Shown in pieces: positions 1-30,783 of a stretch of 64,000 nucleotides of DNA; the stretch's first letter is position 1; each line of letters starts with the position of its first letter. This stretch comes from Diadophis punctatus similis. Its lineage: Eukaryota; Chordata; Lepidosauria; Squamata; Dipsadidae. Under the pieces are notes generated by a model that did no database searches, was not told the origin of the DNA, and saw only the letters and a program-made list of their open reading frames with translations. The DNA is taken from NCBI GenBank assembly GCA_023053685.1, contig JALIGW010000001.1, positions 227,100,934 to 227,164,933 on the forward strand. The letters run 5' to 3'. A program made the position numbers and the translations under genes.

Positions 1-724
1 CATTGTCCATCTGCACTGTGAAGCGCCGTCCAATGAGTTCTGCAGCTTTTGGCTGAATGTGAGCAGATAATATTGCCCGAAACACTTCAGAATTCATCCT
101 GCTGCTTTTGTCAGCAGTCACATCATCAATAAATACAAGAGAACCAGTTCCATTGGCAGCCATACATGCCCATGCCATGACACTACCACCACCATGCTTC
201 ACTGATGAGGTGGTATGTTTAAGATCATGAGCAGTTCCTTTCCTTCTCCATACTCGTCTCTTCCCATCACTCTGGTACAAGTTGATCTTGGTCTCATCTG
301 TCCATAGGATCTTGTTCCAGAACTGTGAAGGCTTTGTTAGATGTTGTTTTGCAAACTCTAATCTGGCCTTCCTGTTTTTGAGGCTCACCAATGGTTTACA
401 TCTTGTGGTGAACCCTCTGTATTCTCTCTGGTGAAGTCTTCTCTTGATTGTTGACTTTCACACACATACACCTACCTCCTGGACAGTGTTCTTGATCTGG
501 CCAACTGTTGTGAAGGGTGTTTTCTTCACCAGGGAAAGAATTCTTCGGTCATCCACCACAGTTGTTTTCCGTGGTCGCCTGGGTCTTTTGGTGTTGCTGA
601 GCTCACCAGTGCGTTCCTGCTTTTTGAGAACGTTCCAAACAGTTGTTTTGGCCACGCCTAATGTTCTTGCTATCTTTCTGATGGGTTTGTTTTCTTTCTT
701 CAGCCTAATGATGGCTTGCTTCAC
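1..724 (-). pseudogene. Tc1 transposase, one in-frame stop, C-terminus outside the window
   Basis: This is a cut-and-paste transposase of the Tc1/mariner superfamily. The reading frame starts at 724 with a helix-turn-helix DNA-binding region (RKIARTLGVAKTTVWNVLKK) followed by an arginine/proline-rich linker. A TGA at 456-458 interrupts it, and the same frame then continues open to base 1. The second part includes the first catalytic aspartate in a WTDETK motif (about 285-295) and the second in QMDN at the window edge. The third acidic residue would lie outside. The single nonsense codon suggests a fairly young copy. The nonsense codon is read directly; inactivity is inferred. Confidence 0.88.
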
Positions 725-1119
725 TGATAGTGAAGCACTGATAGAGCTCTTTGGATCTCATCTTGAGAGTTGACAGCAACAGATTCCAAATGCAAATAGC
801 ACACTTGAAATGAACTCTGGGCCTTTTATCTGCACATTGTAATTGGGGTAATGAAGAAATATCACACACCTGGCTATGGAACAGCTGAGAAGCCAGTTGT
901 CCCATTACTTTTGGTCCCTTAACAAGTGGGATGCACATATGGAAACTGCTGTAAGTCCTACACCGTTCACCTGAGTTGGATGTACATACCCTCACATTAA
1001 AGCTGACAGTCTGCAGTTAAAGCACATTGTGTTTGTTTCATTCCAACTCCATTGTGGTGGTGTATAGAGCCAAAGATGTTAGAATTGTGTCGATGTCCCA
1101 ATATTTATGGACCTGACTC
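1..1119 (-). mobile_element. Tc1-family DNA transposon, cut by the window edge
   Basis: The right end carries a Tc1-type terminal sequence that reads GAGTCAGGTCCATAAATATT on the - strand. It is followed outward by TA at 1120-1121, the expected target duplication. The transposase lies on the - strand at 1-724 and its C-terminal part is missing beyond the window edge. The 5' leader between 724 and 1119 is non-coding. The element sits upstream of the first visible USP6NL-like exon, so it is probably in an intron of that gene. The left terminal repeat and left TA cannot be seen. Confidence 0.9.
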
Positions 1120-1653
1120 TATATGCACAGTATGTTTGGTCTCCTATCTGACCTTCCCAAACCTGAAGTGGAAATCTAATTAAAAGAGTCCACATAAAAA
1201 GAGAGATGTATGCATTGTATAGTACTCTCTGTGTTTGTCTTTCCTTTCCTCCCTCCCTCCCTCCCTCCCTCCCTCCTCCTCTTCTTCTCCCTCCCGCTCC
1301 CCCTCCCTCCTCCTCTCTCTCCCTCCCCCATCTCTCTGTATTCCACCAATTAATTTTGTGCCATAATTAAATTTAAATCATTTGTTGTAAATGTCCACCC
1401 AAGAAAACATCCTAGTGTGCAGAAAGAAGTGATTGAGTTAATTTTTTCTGAACTTGTTCCAATTTATTAAACTCCTTGGAAAGTTGACAATTTGATCAAT
1501 GAGTTTATGAGCTTATTCACTGCTCTTTGGCTATATTCGCCTGTTCCATTCCTTGCTCAGGCCAACTTCATTCTTATTTTGGGGGAAACATGATATATGT
1601 ATGTATGTATGTACAGGTATGTATGTATGTATGTATGTGTATGTATATGTATA

Positions 1654-1688
<35 letters not shown>

Positions 1689-2605
1689 AAGAAAACAACA
1701 AAAAAATCTCATTAATGACTCAGTATTTAAAACAATAATGGAACCTTGCCTGCAGAAAATCATATTGATTCTCAATGCATATTCTGCTCTATTGATACAG
1801 ACTAGTTCAATAATTAATGCATGGCAACCTATCAGTATTGACAAATATAAAGTAAAGTATCCTTTTCAATAACTGTGCAGGGGTGAATCAGTCCATTTCC
1901 AGGCTGTTTGTGTTTGCATTTGCTCCCTCACAAAATAAATTTTAAAAATTATCAGATTTAAAAGCTTATTTTAAGGATGCAGTTTAATCTGCAGATAGGG
2001 AGATGTGGATTGGGTTGGATTATATTTCAGTTCATAAAGAGAAAATTCTTTTAATTATCCCAAGTATAAAATACTGCCTAGGATCGTTGAATGATAAAAC
2101 AACCTTGAATTCTATACGTTAAGGTGAAGAGGTGAAATTAGGATCTTAGCCATTGGTTTAAATGACAAATTTCTCTTTGAAAGTGAATGAAATAAATCTT
2201 TATGTTCAGTCTTGGGATTGGGGGAGTCTCTGATGCATAAGCAGGTGCTTTCATATTGTATCAACACTAGCTACTGTTGCCAATGACTCATCAAGATGTA
2301 CTTTTGTGGCAAACTATACCCAAATTACATTAATTAAATGTAAATAAACATACATATTGCCATACATACATCTTTTGGACAGGATTTCCACCCAAACTTT
2401 GAGTCATCTGATAAACTACTCAGAATATTTGAAGTGAAAATGTCTGTTAATCTGTGCTTCAAATGTTAAGACACAGATTTTTTTTTCTATGCATAATATG
2501 TTAATCATGCTGGGTTGCATCTGCCAAAGGAAATTCAGAAGAAAATAGTTTTTGGTTAGCTCTTGATAATTGGACCATGATCACACTTTTTTTTTATATT
2601 TATAG
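1120..2605. other. Non-coding DNA upstream of the first visible USP6NL-like exon (probable intron)
   Basis: No exon was recognised here. The stretch holds a TCCC/CTCC pyrimidine tract (about 1241-1330) and a TATG/TG microsatellite (about 1593-1688). The upstream USP6NL-family exons, which would encode an N-terminal helix-rich segment, were not found and are assumed to lie left of the window. Confidence 0.5.
1593..1688. repeat. (TATG)n/(TG)n microsatellite
   Basis: A compound dinucleotide and tetranucleotide tract. Open frames across it on both strands are repeat translations, not genes. Confidence 0.9.
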
Positions 2606-22366
<19,761 letters not shown>

Positions 22367-23466
22367 AATTACCGAGAAAGAGGAAATTTGGGTCACATAA
22401 TGTTTTCCATAAGAGTTTGGAAAGGAAGGCAGAGCCTGAAGCAAAATTAGGAAGGTGATCACTTCGTTCATCAAAATGTATTCAGGAATTCAGGTTAAAG
22501 TTCACAGGCCGGGCCAGGCTGGCAGCTAAAGGCTACAGAGAGCTTCTTACAAGATTTGGGTGGTTCTCCAAAGTATTTGAATTATACGTCTCATCTTTTT
22601 CCTCGCTAGATAAATGTTTTAACAGATTTAACTTTCTAAAAACGTCAGTGTTTCCAAACCCTTGCAGCTGAGAAATGAAAGACATAATTCAGAAGAGCAA
22701 CGAGTCCAAAAGGAGTTACTTTAGGAAGAAGAAACCAGTCAGTTCCAAATGTGGGCCAGTAATACTCCCCCCCCAGTAGCAATAGTAATGTTGTTTTTGT
22801 TTCAATTTAGTACTGTAGCTAATATACTATTACATATGAGGCTGTGCATACTATATATGCCAGGGAAGTTAATTTTCATAGCATCTATGCATATCAAGCA
22901 CACATCATATGTGTGTCCTTTCACTGAAATCAGACAATTTGACATGCTTTTTTAAAACTTCGGTTCCTCTCGTCCCACCATACCTCCTTGTTTACAGTGA
23001 TGACATTTATTAAAGAGAAAGGAGATCCCAGCAGTCCGTTCAGTTGAGCTTTTCAGTATGTTACAGACACATGGGTAGCTTCAGAGAGAAATCCAGATAG
23101 TGAGGAAGATGGTTTGCAATATGCTATCCGGTGTTTCTAAATTTGCTCAATCCTCGACTTATGAGCATGGATCCTCTAAGGATCTATAACAGGAAGTATT
23201 GGTTTGAAATGCAAGAAGTGTTCTAATTGCACTACAATTGCAACTTTCACATCCTAAGGAAGTTGTGACATCTTATTTGCCCTCATGCCATTGCCATCCC
23301 TTTGGAAATATTATCTTACCTTAGATGAGTATTGTGTTGATTAATAAACAGTTCTTGCACTGATATTAGAAGAAGAAAAATAGAGAAAATATTGGTAGCT
23401 AAGACAGTTCCTCAAAGTAGAGTCTTCGATCAAGTTTATAACTTTCCTAGCTGCTACACAGTTGTT
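22367..23466 (+). other. USP6NL: Presumed 3' UTR of the USP6NL-like gene (proximal part)
   Basis: Sequence after the TAG stop. The first AATAAA that I noticed is at 23343-23348, with another at 25823-25828. Transcript ends cannot be fixed from sequence alone. Confidence 0.45.
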
Positions 23467-23546
23467 GAAAGTAATACATCTCCGTTTCTCCAGGATGCAG
23501 TTCCAAGTAGAACTGCATCCTGGAGAAACAGAGATGCATTACTTTC
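23467..23546. repeat. Hairpin: 37-nt arms, 6-nt loop
   Basis: Arms 23467-23503 and 23510-23546 around the loop CAAGTA. They are reverse complements with two mismatches. On the - strand RNA both mismatches become G:U wobbles, so the foldback would be fully paired. It lies in the presumed 3' UTR or just downstream of the USP6NL-like gene. It could be a microRNA-like precursor, a small MITE or a template-switch product. No TSD was seen. Confidence 0.85.
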
Positions 23547-23549
23547 ACA

Positions 23550-26500
23550 AGGGTAAAGATTCAAAGCTTTTATTTGACTTATAATCCAGTTGAGATTTTC
23601 CTCAGAGCATGAGAAATTCATGGCTGCATTGGTAGCAGTTAAAATTTGACACAAGCAAAAGATGGAATCCCCTTTGGTTGATGAGAAATATTTTGTACTC
23701 AGAGTTTTCAGTTTTTCTGTAATTATGCTTCCTTTTGTTTTTAATAAGGTGTGATAACACATTCAGACTATTGTAATTCTGCAGTGCATGCTTTTTTTTT
23801 ACGTTACGTTTTGTAGCATCAGGTGCACATTAAATACCTTCATGCCTTAAATCTGTGACACACATTTCCCACTGCAAGAATAACGAATGGACAATTCAAG
23901 GAGTTCTAATAAGCAAGGTGTAATGTTACTTTAAGATGCCAAGAAAGGGAGCCTAGTGTTTATTGTAAAGAGGAGTGGCAATTCCATGCCCATCCAGATT
24001 CTGGGCTCCAATTTGCATATCCTTAGGTTGTGGATGATGGGAAATGTACTTCAAGAACATGTAAAGAGTTCAATGTTATCTCGGGGAAGGAGCAGACCTT
24101 GCTCCATCTGAGCTTGGACAATTGAATATTTTTAATTTATGCATATATTTTATCTTGTGTTCTGCCCTATACCTACCCAGGCAGTACCAGACTAGAAAAT
24201 GTTCTTTGCTGAGGTTATTTTTTCTTTTTTCTTCATTAGTTGTTGCTTTTTTTTTTAGCTTAGCTGATGTCCAAGTTAAAGAAATGTTGGTCTAGATTTC
24301 CCAACGTGCTCAAATGTCGCACTCATAACCTGATGCCCAATTTCTGGAACAAGATGGGGTTTAGAATTGTGGAAAGGGCAAGTTGCATTCCTCTGTGTAG
24401 AAGACATGCAAGTGTCTTCTTTTAAAGTAGCAAAGCCCATTTGGTTGGGCCTTTTCCCTTCTGCTGTTCTGTGTGTGTGTGTGTGTGTCTGTTGCAGAAG
24501 GAGAGCAGGTGCATCTCAGTACTTCATAACTGGTAATTGAGCAAGTCACTTCTGTCACCCTTTGCTTGCCAGTTGCCTTGGTGGCCGCTCACTCTTGTCC
24601 ATAAGCAAATTTTATACCAGAGAAACACAGGAAGGTAGCTTTGCATTTTGGACCTTTTACACTTGCTCCCAAATAGAACCTGATTACCTTTTTCAGGCCC
24701 AGACTGGTGCAGATTCACTTTTAAGGGCCTTCTTATGGCCCTTCAGTTGCTATGGTCTCCTAATTTTTTTCCACAGACATAGGAGAGGGACATTGGCGCC
24801 ACTCCCTACTATACTTGAGCAAGACTGTTGCTGAATTGTGGGGCCAGGGGCAAAGCTTGCGTCTTCAGTAGAGAGGCACCTGATAGGAAATTGTGCTGTT
24901 TAAAAAACAAAACTGCCCAACACCATCCATATCACAGGCCTTATTCAATGTATAGCTGCAATGTTAACACACTCCCCATTCTGCATAGTTGCCTTAGTGC
25001 TAGCTGATTGGCTAATTAGAGCCATATTTTCCCAACTACAAAAAGGAGTATTTAATGATCAGAAAAGTCAGCTCTCCTCCAAATGCTACTTCATAGGAAA
25101 ATATTGATGTCCTTCAGAACACAAACACAAAAGCTTCCACATATTTCTGGCTGGATGTGTTTTGTTTTTGAGGGGTTTTATTTGTTTTTGTTTTTGTTTT
25201 GCAAAAGAGACCAAAGACTTGAAACTCTGGGGCGAAGCACCCCACTAAAATGTCGAACTGTAGCTGAAAGAGATCCAGAAACTCCTATTCTTTGAAAGAA
25301 TGGCCTGTGGCAGGAAGACAAATAATCTGCTTATGTACCTTCAAAAGATATAGCAATTTTTGATTGAGTAGTCTCTTTGAAGCAAATCCAGACGCCAAAA
25401 CAATTTACCCACAAAATTTAATTTCATCAGCATGCCTTTTAGGTGGAATGAAGTCCAAGAAAGGAACATCCTTATTCTCAAGGCATTAATGTATCCTCTT
25501 TAATATTAGGGAAGACAATACTTTGAATCCAGAGAACAACACACATACACACAAACATATTTGGCCATGCAGAGGTTAATCTTGTGTAATGGTATTAATC
25601 TTGTGTAAAGTTACAGAAGAAAATTTGTTTCCTAAATGAAAGTAGTTACTGCCTAGAGGATGAGACAGGTTACTCATCCATGTGCATATTATTTAAAATT
25701 GTACCTGTTTTATTTATGTTGGCAATTCAAATATAGCTTTACATGTAGGCATGTATCACGCTGCATACTGTATTATGAAAAGATATTCATATGATTACAG
25801 TTGAGCAGATGTTTAAAATCTGAATAAACTATAGTTTTAGATGTGCTTTTAAGATGTAGCATTTTCTAGTAGTGCAGCCACCAAAGTAAAACTGGAAGCT
25901 AATGCTTAAGGCTTCCCAGTATAACTTCTGGGCCAAAAAGATTTCCTTTCTATGAATGAAATGGAAATCTAAAGTGTTTTGGAAATCAAGAGTAAGGCCT
26001 AGTTATTTTCTAAATCCTCTGAATGCCCAATCCATCTATTGCTCTTTTACCTCTTCTTCCTCCTTTCTCCATTTGTTCCAAAGATAATTTGAAAGCAGTC
26101 TTTGCAAAAGAAAGGGAAAAAAAGCATTACTGGACCTAATGCCATGTTTGTGCCACTTTAAACCAACAAGCATGTCCCACGAGAACAACATTGGAACCTT
26201 ATCCAAAGCTGGGGTGATATTCCAAGTGATATGAGGGGAGCAGTCGAACTTCGTAGTTTTTCAACCATCTTTTAACTTGTGGGTTTCAGGATAGAGCAAA
26301 TCTTGAACGTGTTTCACCACAACACAGTCAAACATCCCAGGGAAACGTTCAGTAAATCTCAAGCGTGCTCTTGTGCCAAGGAATTGAGCTGGAGTGCCTA
26401 AGAATGGGGATTAAACACACTGATTAGGATGTTAAGAAGAACCAACCCAGGCACTCCAGTGAGATCACGAGGTTTAATAGGCAAGCCCTACTTTGGGGGT

Positions 26501-26739
26501 TTTCATTGCTAGAAGCTAGTTGGGATAGAAAAGAGATTCTGGCAGCATTAAAGGTGTGGAAGCCTTTTTACTTCCACAATATCCTTCCACAAACTAGGTT
26601 ACTACATTAAAGGTGTTCCATGGATTTCTGTCTGGACTTCAATAATGCCTGGTTTGGTTTTGATCAGAATAATCCCGTATGAGGCAGTTTGTTGAGGTTT
26701 GGTTTTGATGCTGTTATCCCCCAGGCTATTGCACTAATA
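23550..26739. other. Intergenic DNA, no gene recognised
   Basis: AT-rich sequence with a short (GT)n tract near 24470-24490 and a GTTTTT-rich tract near 25180. Short frames on both strands lack domains. It may include distal 3' UTR of the USP6NL-like gene. Confidence 0.5.
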
Positions 26740-26875
26740 CAGTGTTTCCCAACCTTGGCAACTTGAAGATATCTGGACTTCAACTCCCAGAATTCCCCAG
26801 CCAGCATTCGCTGGCTGGGGAATTCTGGGAGTTGAAGTCCAGATATCTTCAAGTTGCCAAGGTTGGGAAACACTG
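26740..26875. mobile_element. Short hairpin hAT-type MITE, perfect 66-bp arms
   Basis: Arms 26740-26805 and 26810-26875 appear to be perfect reverse complements around ATTC. The ends CAGTGTTTCCCAACC and GGTTGGGAAACACTG match the copies at 40350 and 47646. Unlike those, I find no 8-bp target duplication here. Confidence 0.88.
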
Positions 26876-26879
26876 ATAA

Positions 26880-28310
26880 GATGGGGAAGGCATCATCTCC
26901 ACTTTGAGGTGGTGTAGCAAGCTCTTGGAGCAAAGCCAGCTGAGTTCCTGCATGGAAGCAAACTTTGACCAGCTCTAGAACTAAATGTCCCTAAGTAGGA
27001 GAAACAGTAGTCCTTAAGAAACTCAGGAAAACATCAGGGAATCCCCCTGATTCTCTAAGTAGAGCTAAGATGTATTTCATTTTAAAGTCTAATGTTATCT
27101 TGACGGACCAGCTCCAACTCTTGGATCAGAATAGTGCAGGCACGAGGCAGGGATTCAGCTCTGGATTCTGGACACTTTCCCACTGCTGAAAGTTGGAAAA
27201 CCCTGCAGTTCAGTAGATGGCCCCGTTTGGGCACTTTGATAGGTCTGCTGCCACTGTCACCCTAAAATGTCCCATGTTAACAGCTGCTCTTGACACCTCA
27301 GAGAGCTTCCTTGGTAATCCTGTGTGATGTAGTCTTGCCGTCATTCTCTTTTATGTCTGTGCTTGGGGGAAGATAAAGCAAAAGTATTCATTAACAAAAA
27401 AATCCAAAAGGATTGTACAGGATGTTGAAAAGCTGTGTTTTACATGGTTGTAATAACAGTCAGACTTTGGAACAAATTGCTGCATGTGGATTCTTTACTT
27501 GCTCTCTGGGAACGTTTGGCAAGTTGCCAGTCTGTCCCCTGGTATGCTCAGTTTTCGGGCAAAGGTGAGCTAAACTACTCAGCCAGATGCCATCGGCGGA
27601 GGAATGGCAGTCCGAGTGTGATCCATTCCTGCTCATCTTGTGGGTTTGGTTTAACAAGGGTTTGGGTTGTGACAATTTAGCCACGGGACAATCCATTATA
27701 ACCACACGGTAGACAAGCTGACGCTTCAAGGAAAGATTGGAAACCGTTGGATCATTGCTTGCAGCTATAGTTGTATTCAAACATTTCCTTGGAAATCATA
27801 AAATGAAACATGCTTGTCAGCACAATGTTCATGTTTTCAGGCTTATTCTGTAGGAAGATAATAGTTTGACTCTGACACTTTCTGCAAAGGCCAGCGTATC
27901 ACTCATGTGACAACTGCAAAATTCCCAGTCTTCTCATTTAATGGCAGCAAGGTCTTTTGCTTTCTTCCTCGCCAGATGGGGAACCATGAACGATAATGTT
28001 GATAGGGTTTCACTACCGAATTCAGCCTAAACTCAGTGGGCCACAGCAGCAGGAAAGCCACCTGACAAATATAGGACAAAAATGAAGAATTCCACTATTA
28101 AATGCACAGCTCTGTGAGAAAGAACCGAAACCTGATCAGGATATTTCATAGAATATTTTTAGATAATTGTCTGTTGGTGGACAATAATGGTTGTTCATTT
28201 CAGTTCACGAAGTTCAGTTCAGGCAAGTTCCCCAGCTTAAAAATGTTTTGAGACCCCTGTACAATACAGCTGCCATGTAAAAGTTAATCTGAAATCCTTT
28301 CCATGCAATA
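26880..28310. other. Intergenic DNA, nothing recognised
   Basis: No exon, repeat family or structured element was identified. Short overlapping frames near 27435-27780 on both strands lack any recognisable domain. Confidence 0.45.
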
Positions 28311-28311
28311 C

Positions 28312-28870
28312 GTTTTACAATTGTATGCAAATGTTTAGGTACCTGGGATCATTTTTTTTCAATAAATCTCTTAAGTGAACAGAAGCTAATCCAATCTCTA
28401 GATGTTGCACAGTGGTAAATCTACCTTTCTGCCAACTTGGTCTATTAGCCATATGATTCAAGATCAAGGCCCCACCTTGATCCCCCTTCACCTCCTTTGA
28501 CAGAAATAAATTTTCCAGCATTTCCTGTAGCCAGCTAAAAGCCCCCCTCTAATCCCCACCCCTCTTCTAGCTCATAAATATTTTTAGGTTTCCTTCCATT
28601 GACTGAATGCTCGAGATCTGCCCACAGGTTTTCAATAAAATTCAAGTCCGGGGGCTGTGGAAGCCATTGTAATACTTTCCTCTCTGTTTCCTGCCAGTAT
28701 TTTATGGTCTGCTGGAGCTGTGTGTTTCAAACCATTGTTTGGGAATACTCAGCTTCTGCATACAATTGAATACTCAACACATATAGTTTGGCTTAATGCC
28801 GTTTCTATTCTTGTCAGCAACTTTTTGTGGGCACAGACATAAATGGCAGAGTATGGTCTGTAAACAGGTG
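28312..28870 (-). mobile_element. Tc1-type transposon remnant, - strand
   Basis: The left end resembles a Tc1 terminal sequence (TTGTATGCAAATGTTTAGGT). At about 28595-28670 the - strand encodes a decayed WPPQPPDLNFIENLW motif, the signature around the third acidic catalytic position of Tc1 transposases. Its right side runs into the oppositely oriented Tc1 element starting near 28885. Confidence 0.78.
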
Positions 28871-28884
28871 CCTAGAGTGGCTAT

Positions 28885-30781
28885 AATGTATACACATTCC
28901 TGTTAAAATGCCTGGTTTTTGAAATGTTAAAAAAAAATTCAGACCAAGATAAATCACTTCAGAAGTTTATCCACCATTAACGTAAGCTGTATAATTCAAT
29001 TGAAATGGAAATCTTTTAGGGGGGGAAATAATACAAAAACATTGCATAAGTGTGTGCACCCCCTTATAACTAGGGATGTGCCTGTGTTCAGAATTAACCA
29101 ATCACATTCAAACTGATGTTAAAAATACTAGGCCAGTGATGGCGAACCTTTTTCCCCTCGGGTGCCGAAAACGCGTGCGTGCGCGCTGTCATGCACGTGT
29201 GAGTGCCCACACCCATAATTCAATGCCTGGGGAGGGTGAAAACGGCCTCTCCCGCCCCCGCAGAGGCCCTCTGGAGGCCGGAAATAGCCCATTTCCCGAC
29301 TTCCGGTGGGCCTGGTAGGCCCGTTTTTCGCCCTCCCCAGGCTCCAGAGGCTTCCCTGGAGCCTGGGGAGGGCGAAAACACCCCTTCGGAGGCCCTCTGG
29401 AAACCTAAAATGCCCTCACAGAGCCTCCACATGAGCCAAAAATCAGCTGGCCGGCACGCACATGCATGCTGGAGTTGAGCTAGGGCAACGGCTCGCGTGC
29501 TGGCAGATATGGCTCCGCGTGCCACCTGTGGCACGCGTGCCATAGGTTCGCCATCACTGTACTAGGCACTACACACCTGCCATCAATTAAAATGACTGGT
29601 CAAGCCCATCAAAGGGAATCTCATTGTTGGGAGGTATTACTTAGGAAAAGGGAACAAAAAAATCTCCAAGGCATTGAATATATCACGTGACACAGTGAAG
29701 AGAGTTATCAACAAGTCGAGACACTATGGTACAACAGTGACATTACCAAGAACTGGATGTCCCTCCAAAATTGATTTAAAAAAAACAAGAAGAAAATGGT
29801 CCTTGAGGCTGCTAAGAGACCTATAGCAATATTAGAGCTGCAGGAATTTCTGGCAAGTACTGGTTGTATACTACACGTGACAACATTCTCAGTACTCCTC
29901 ATATGTCTGGACTTGGGGTATGGTGGCAAGATGGAAGCCTTTTCTTGCAAGGAAAAAAAATCCGAGCTTGGCTACGTTTTGCAAAAACCTGCATCAAGTA
30001 TGACAAAATCACGTGAGAAAATATGCTGTAGTCTGATGCAGTTGAATTTTCTGGCCATAATTCCAAAACCTGTATTTGGTGTAAAAACATCACTTGCACA
30101 ACATCAAAAGTATACCATTCCCCCACAGTGAAGCATAGCGGTGGCAGTATTATGCCTCGGGGCTGCTTTTCTTCGGCTGGAAATGGGGCTTTGGTCAAGG
30201 TAGAGGGAATTGTGAATACTTCCAAATATCAGTCAATTTTGATGCAAAACCTTCAGGCCTCTGATGAAGATGAATTGTACCCTTCAAAATGACAAATGAC
30301 TGAATGCATACCTCCAAATCAAAAGAATAACTTTATCAGAAGATCAAAATTTTGAAATGGCTCAGTCAGAGCCCAGACCTGAATCCAATTGAAAATCTGT
30401 GGGGTGATGTGAAGAGGGCCTGTGTACAGGAAATGCTCTCGCAATCTAATAGATTCAGAGCACTTTTGCAAGGAAGAATGGCCAAAGGATTCCCAAGGCA
30501 AGATGTGCCATGCTGATAGGCTCTTACCCAAAAGACTGAATGCTGTCAATAAAATCAAAAGGTTTCTCAATAAAGTTATTAGTTTAAGGGTGTGCATCTT
30601 TATGCAACCAAATTAATTTTTTTATTATTTCCCCCCCTAAAACATTTCAGTTTGTTTTTCAATTGAATTGTACTTTGTGTTATATTAGAAGTGGAAAAAT
30701 GTGGTTTATCTTGGTCTGATTTCTTTTACATCTCAAAACATGGCATTTTAATAAGGATGGGTAGACTTTTTATATCCAGTG
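28885..30781 (+). mobile_element. Second Tc1-type transposon, + strand, decayed, with a nested hAT
   Basis: It ends ATATCCAGTG then TA at 30782-30783. Long imperfect terminal inverted repeats of roughly 200 bp pair the left region (28900-29060, with CAGACCAAGATAAATCACTT) with the right region (30590-30740). Transposase remnants run on the + strand from about 29610 to 30600, with helix-turn-helix text early and WLSQSPDLNPIENLW near 30360. Several frameshifts and stops interrupt it. The hAT MITE at 29134-29559 is inserted in its 5' leader. Confidence 0.85.
29134..29559 (+). mobile_element. Non-autonomous hAT element (CAGTGATGGCGAACC ends), copy 1
   Basis: The termini CAGTGATGGCGAACC and GGTTCGCCATCACTG are flanked by an exact 8-bp duplication TACTAGGC (29126-29133 and 29560-29567). 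The GC-rich interior has CTCCCCAGGCTCCAGAGGC-type inverted segments. It is the reverse-oriented sibling of 57808-58224. The long frames inside are not genes. Confidence 0.92.
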
Positions 30782-30783
30782 TA

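Noticed and set aside
24361..24834. Short + and - strand frames after the USP6NL-like gene
   Set aside because: Under 100 codons, overlapping, no domains. Could be distal 3' UTR.
29076..29543. Coding frames of 80-107 codons
   Set aside because: They lie inside the hAT element bounded by TACTAGGC and recur in the sibling element at 57808.
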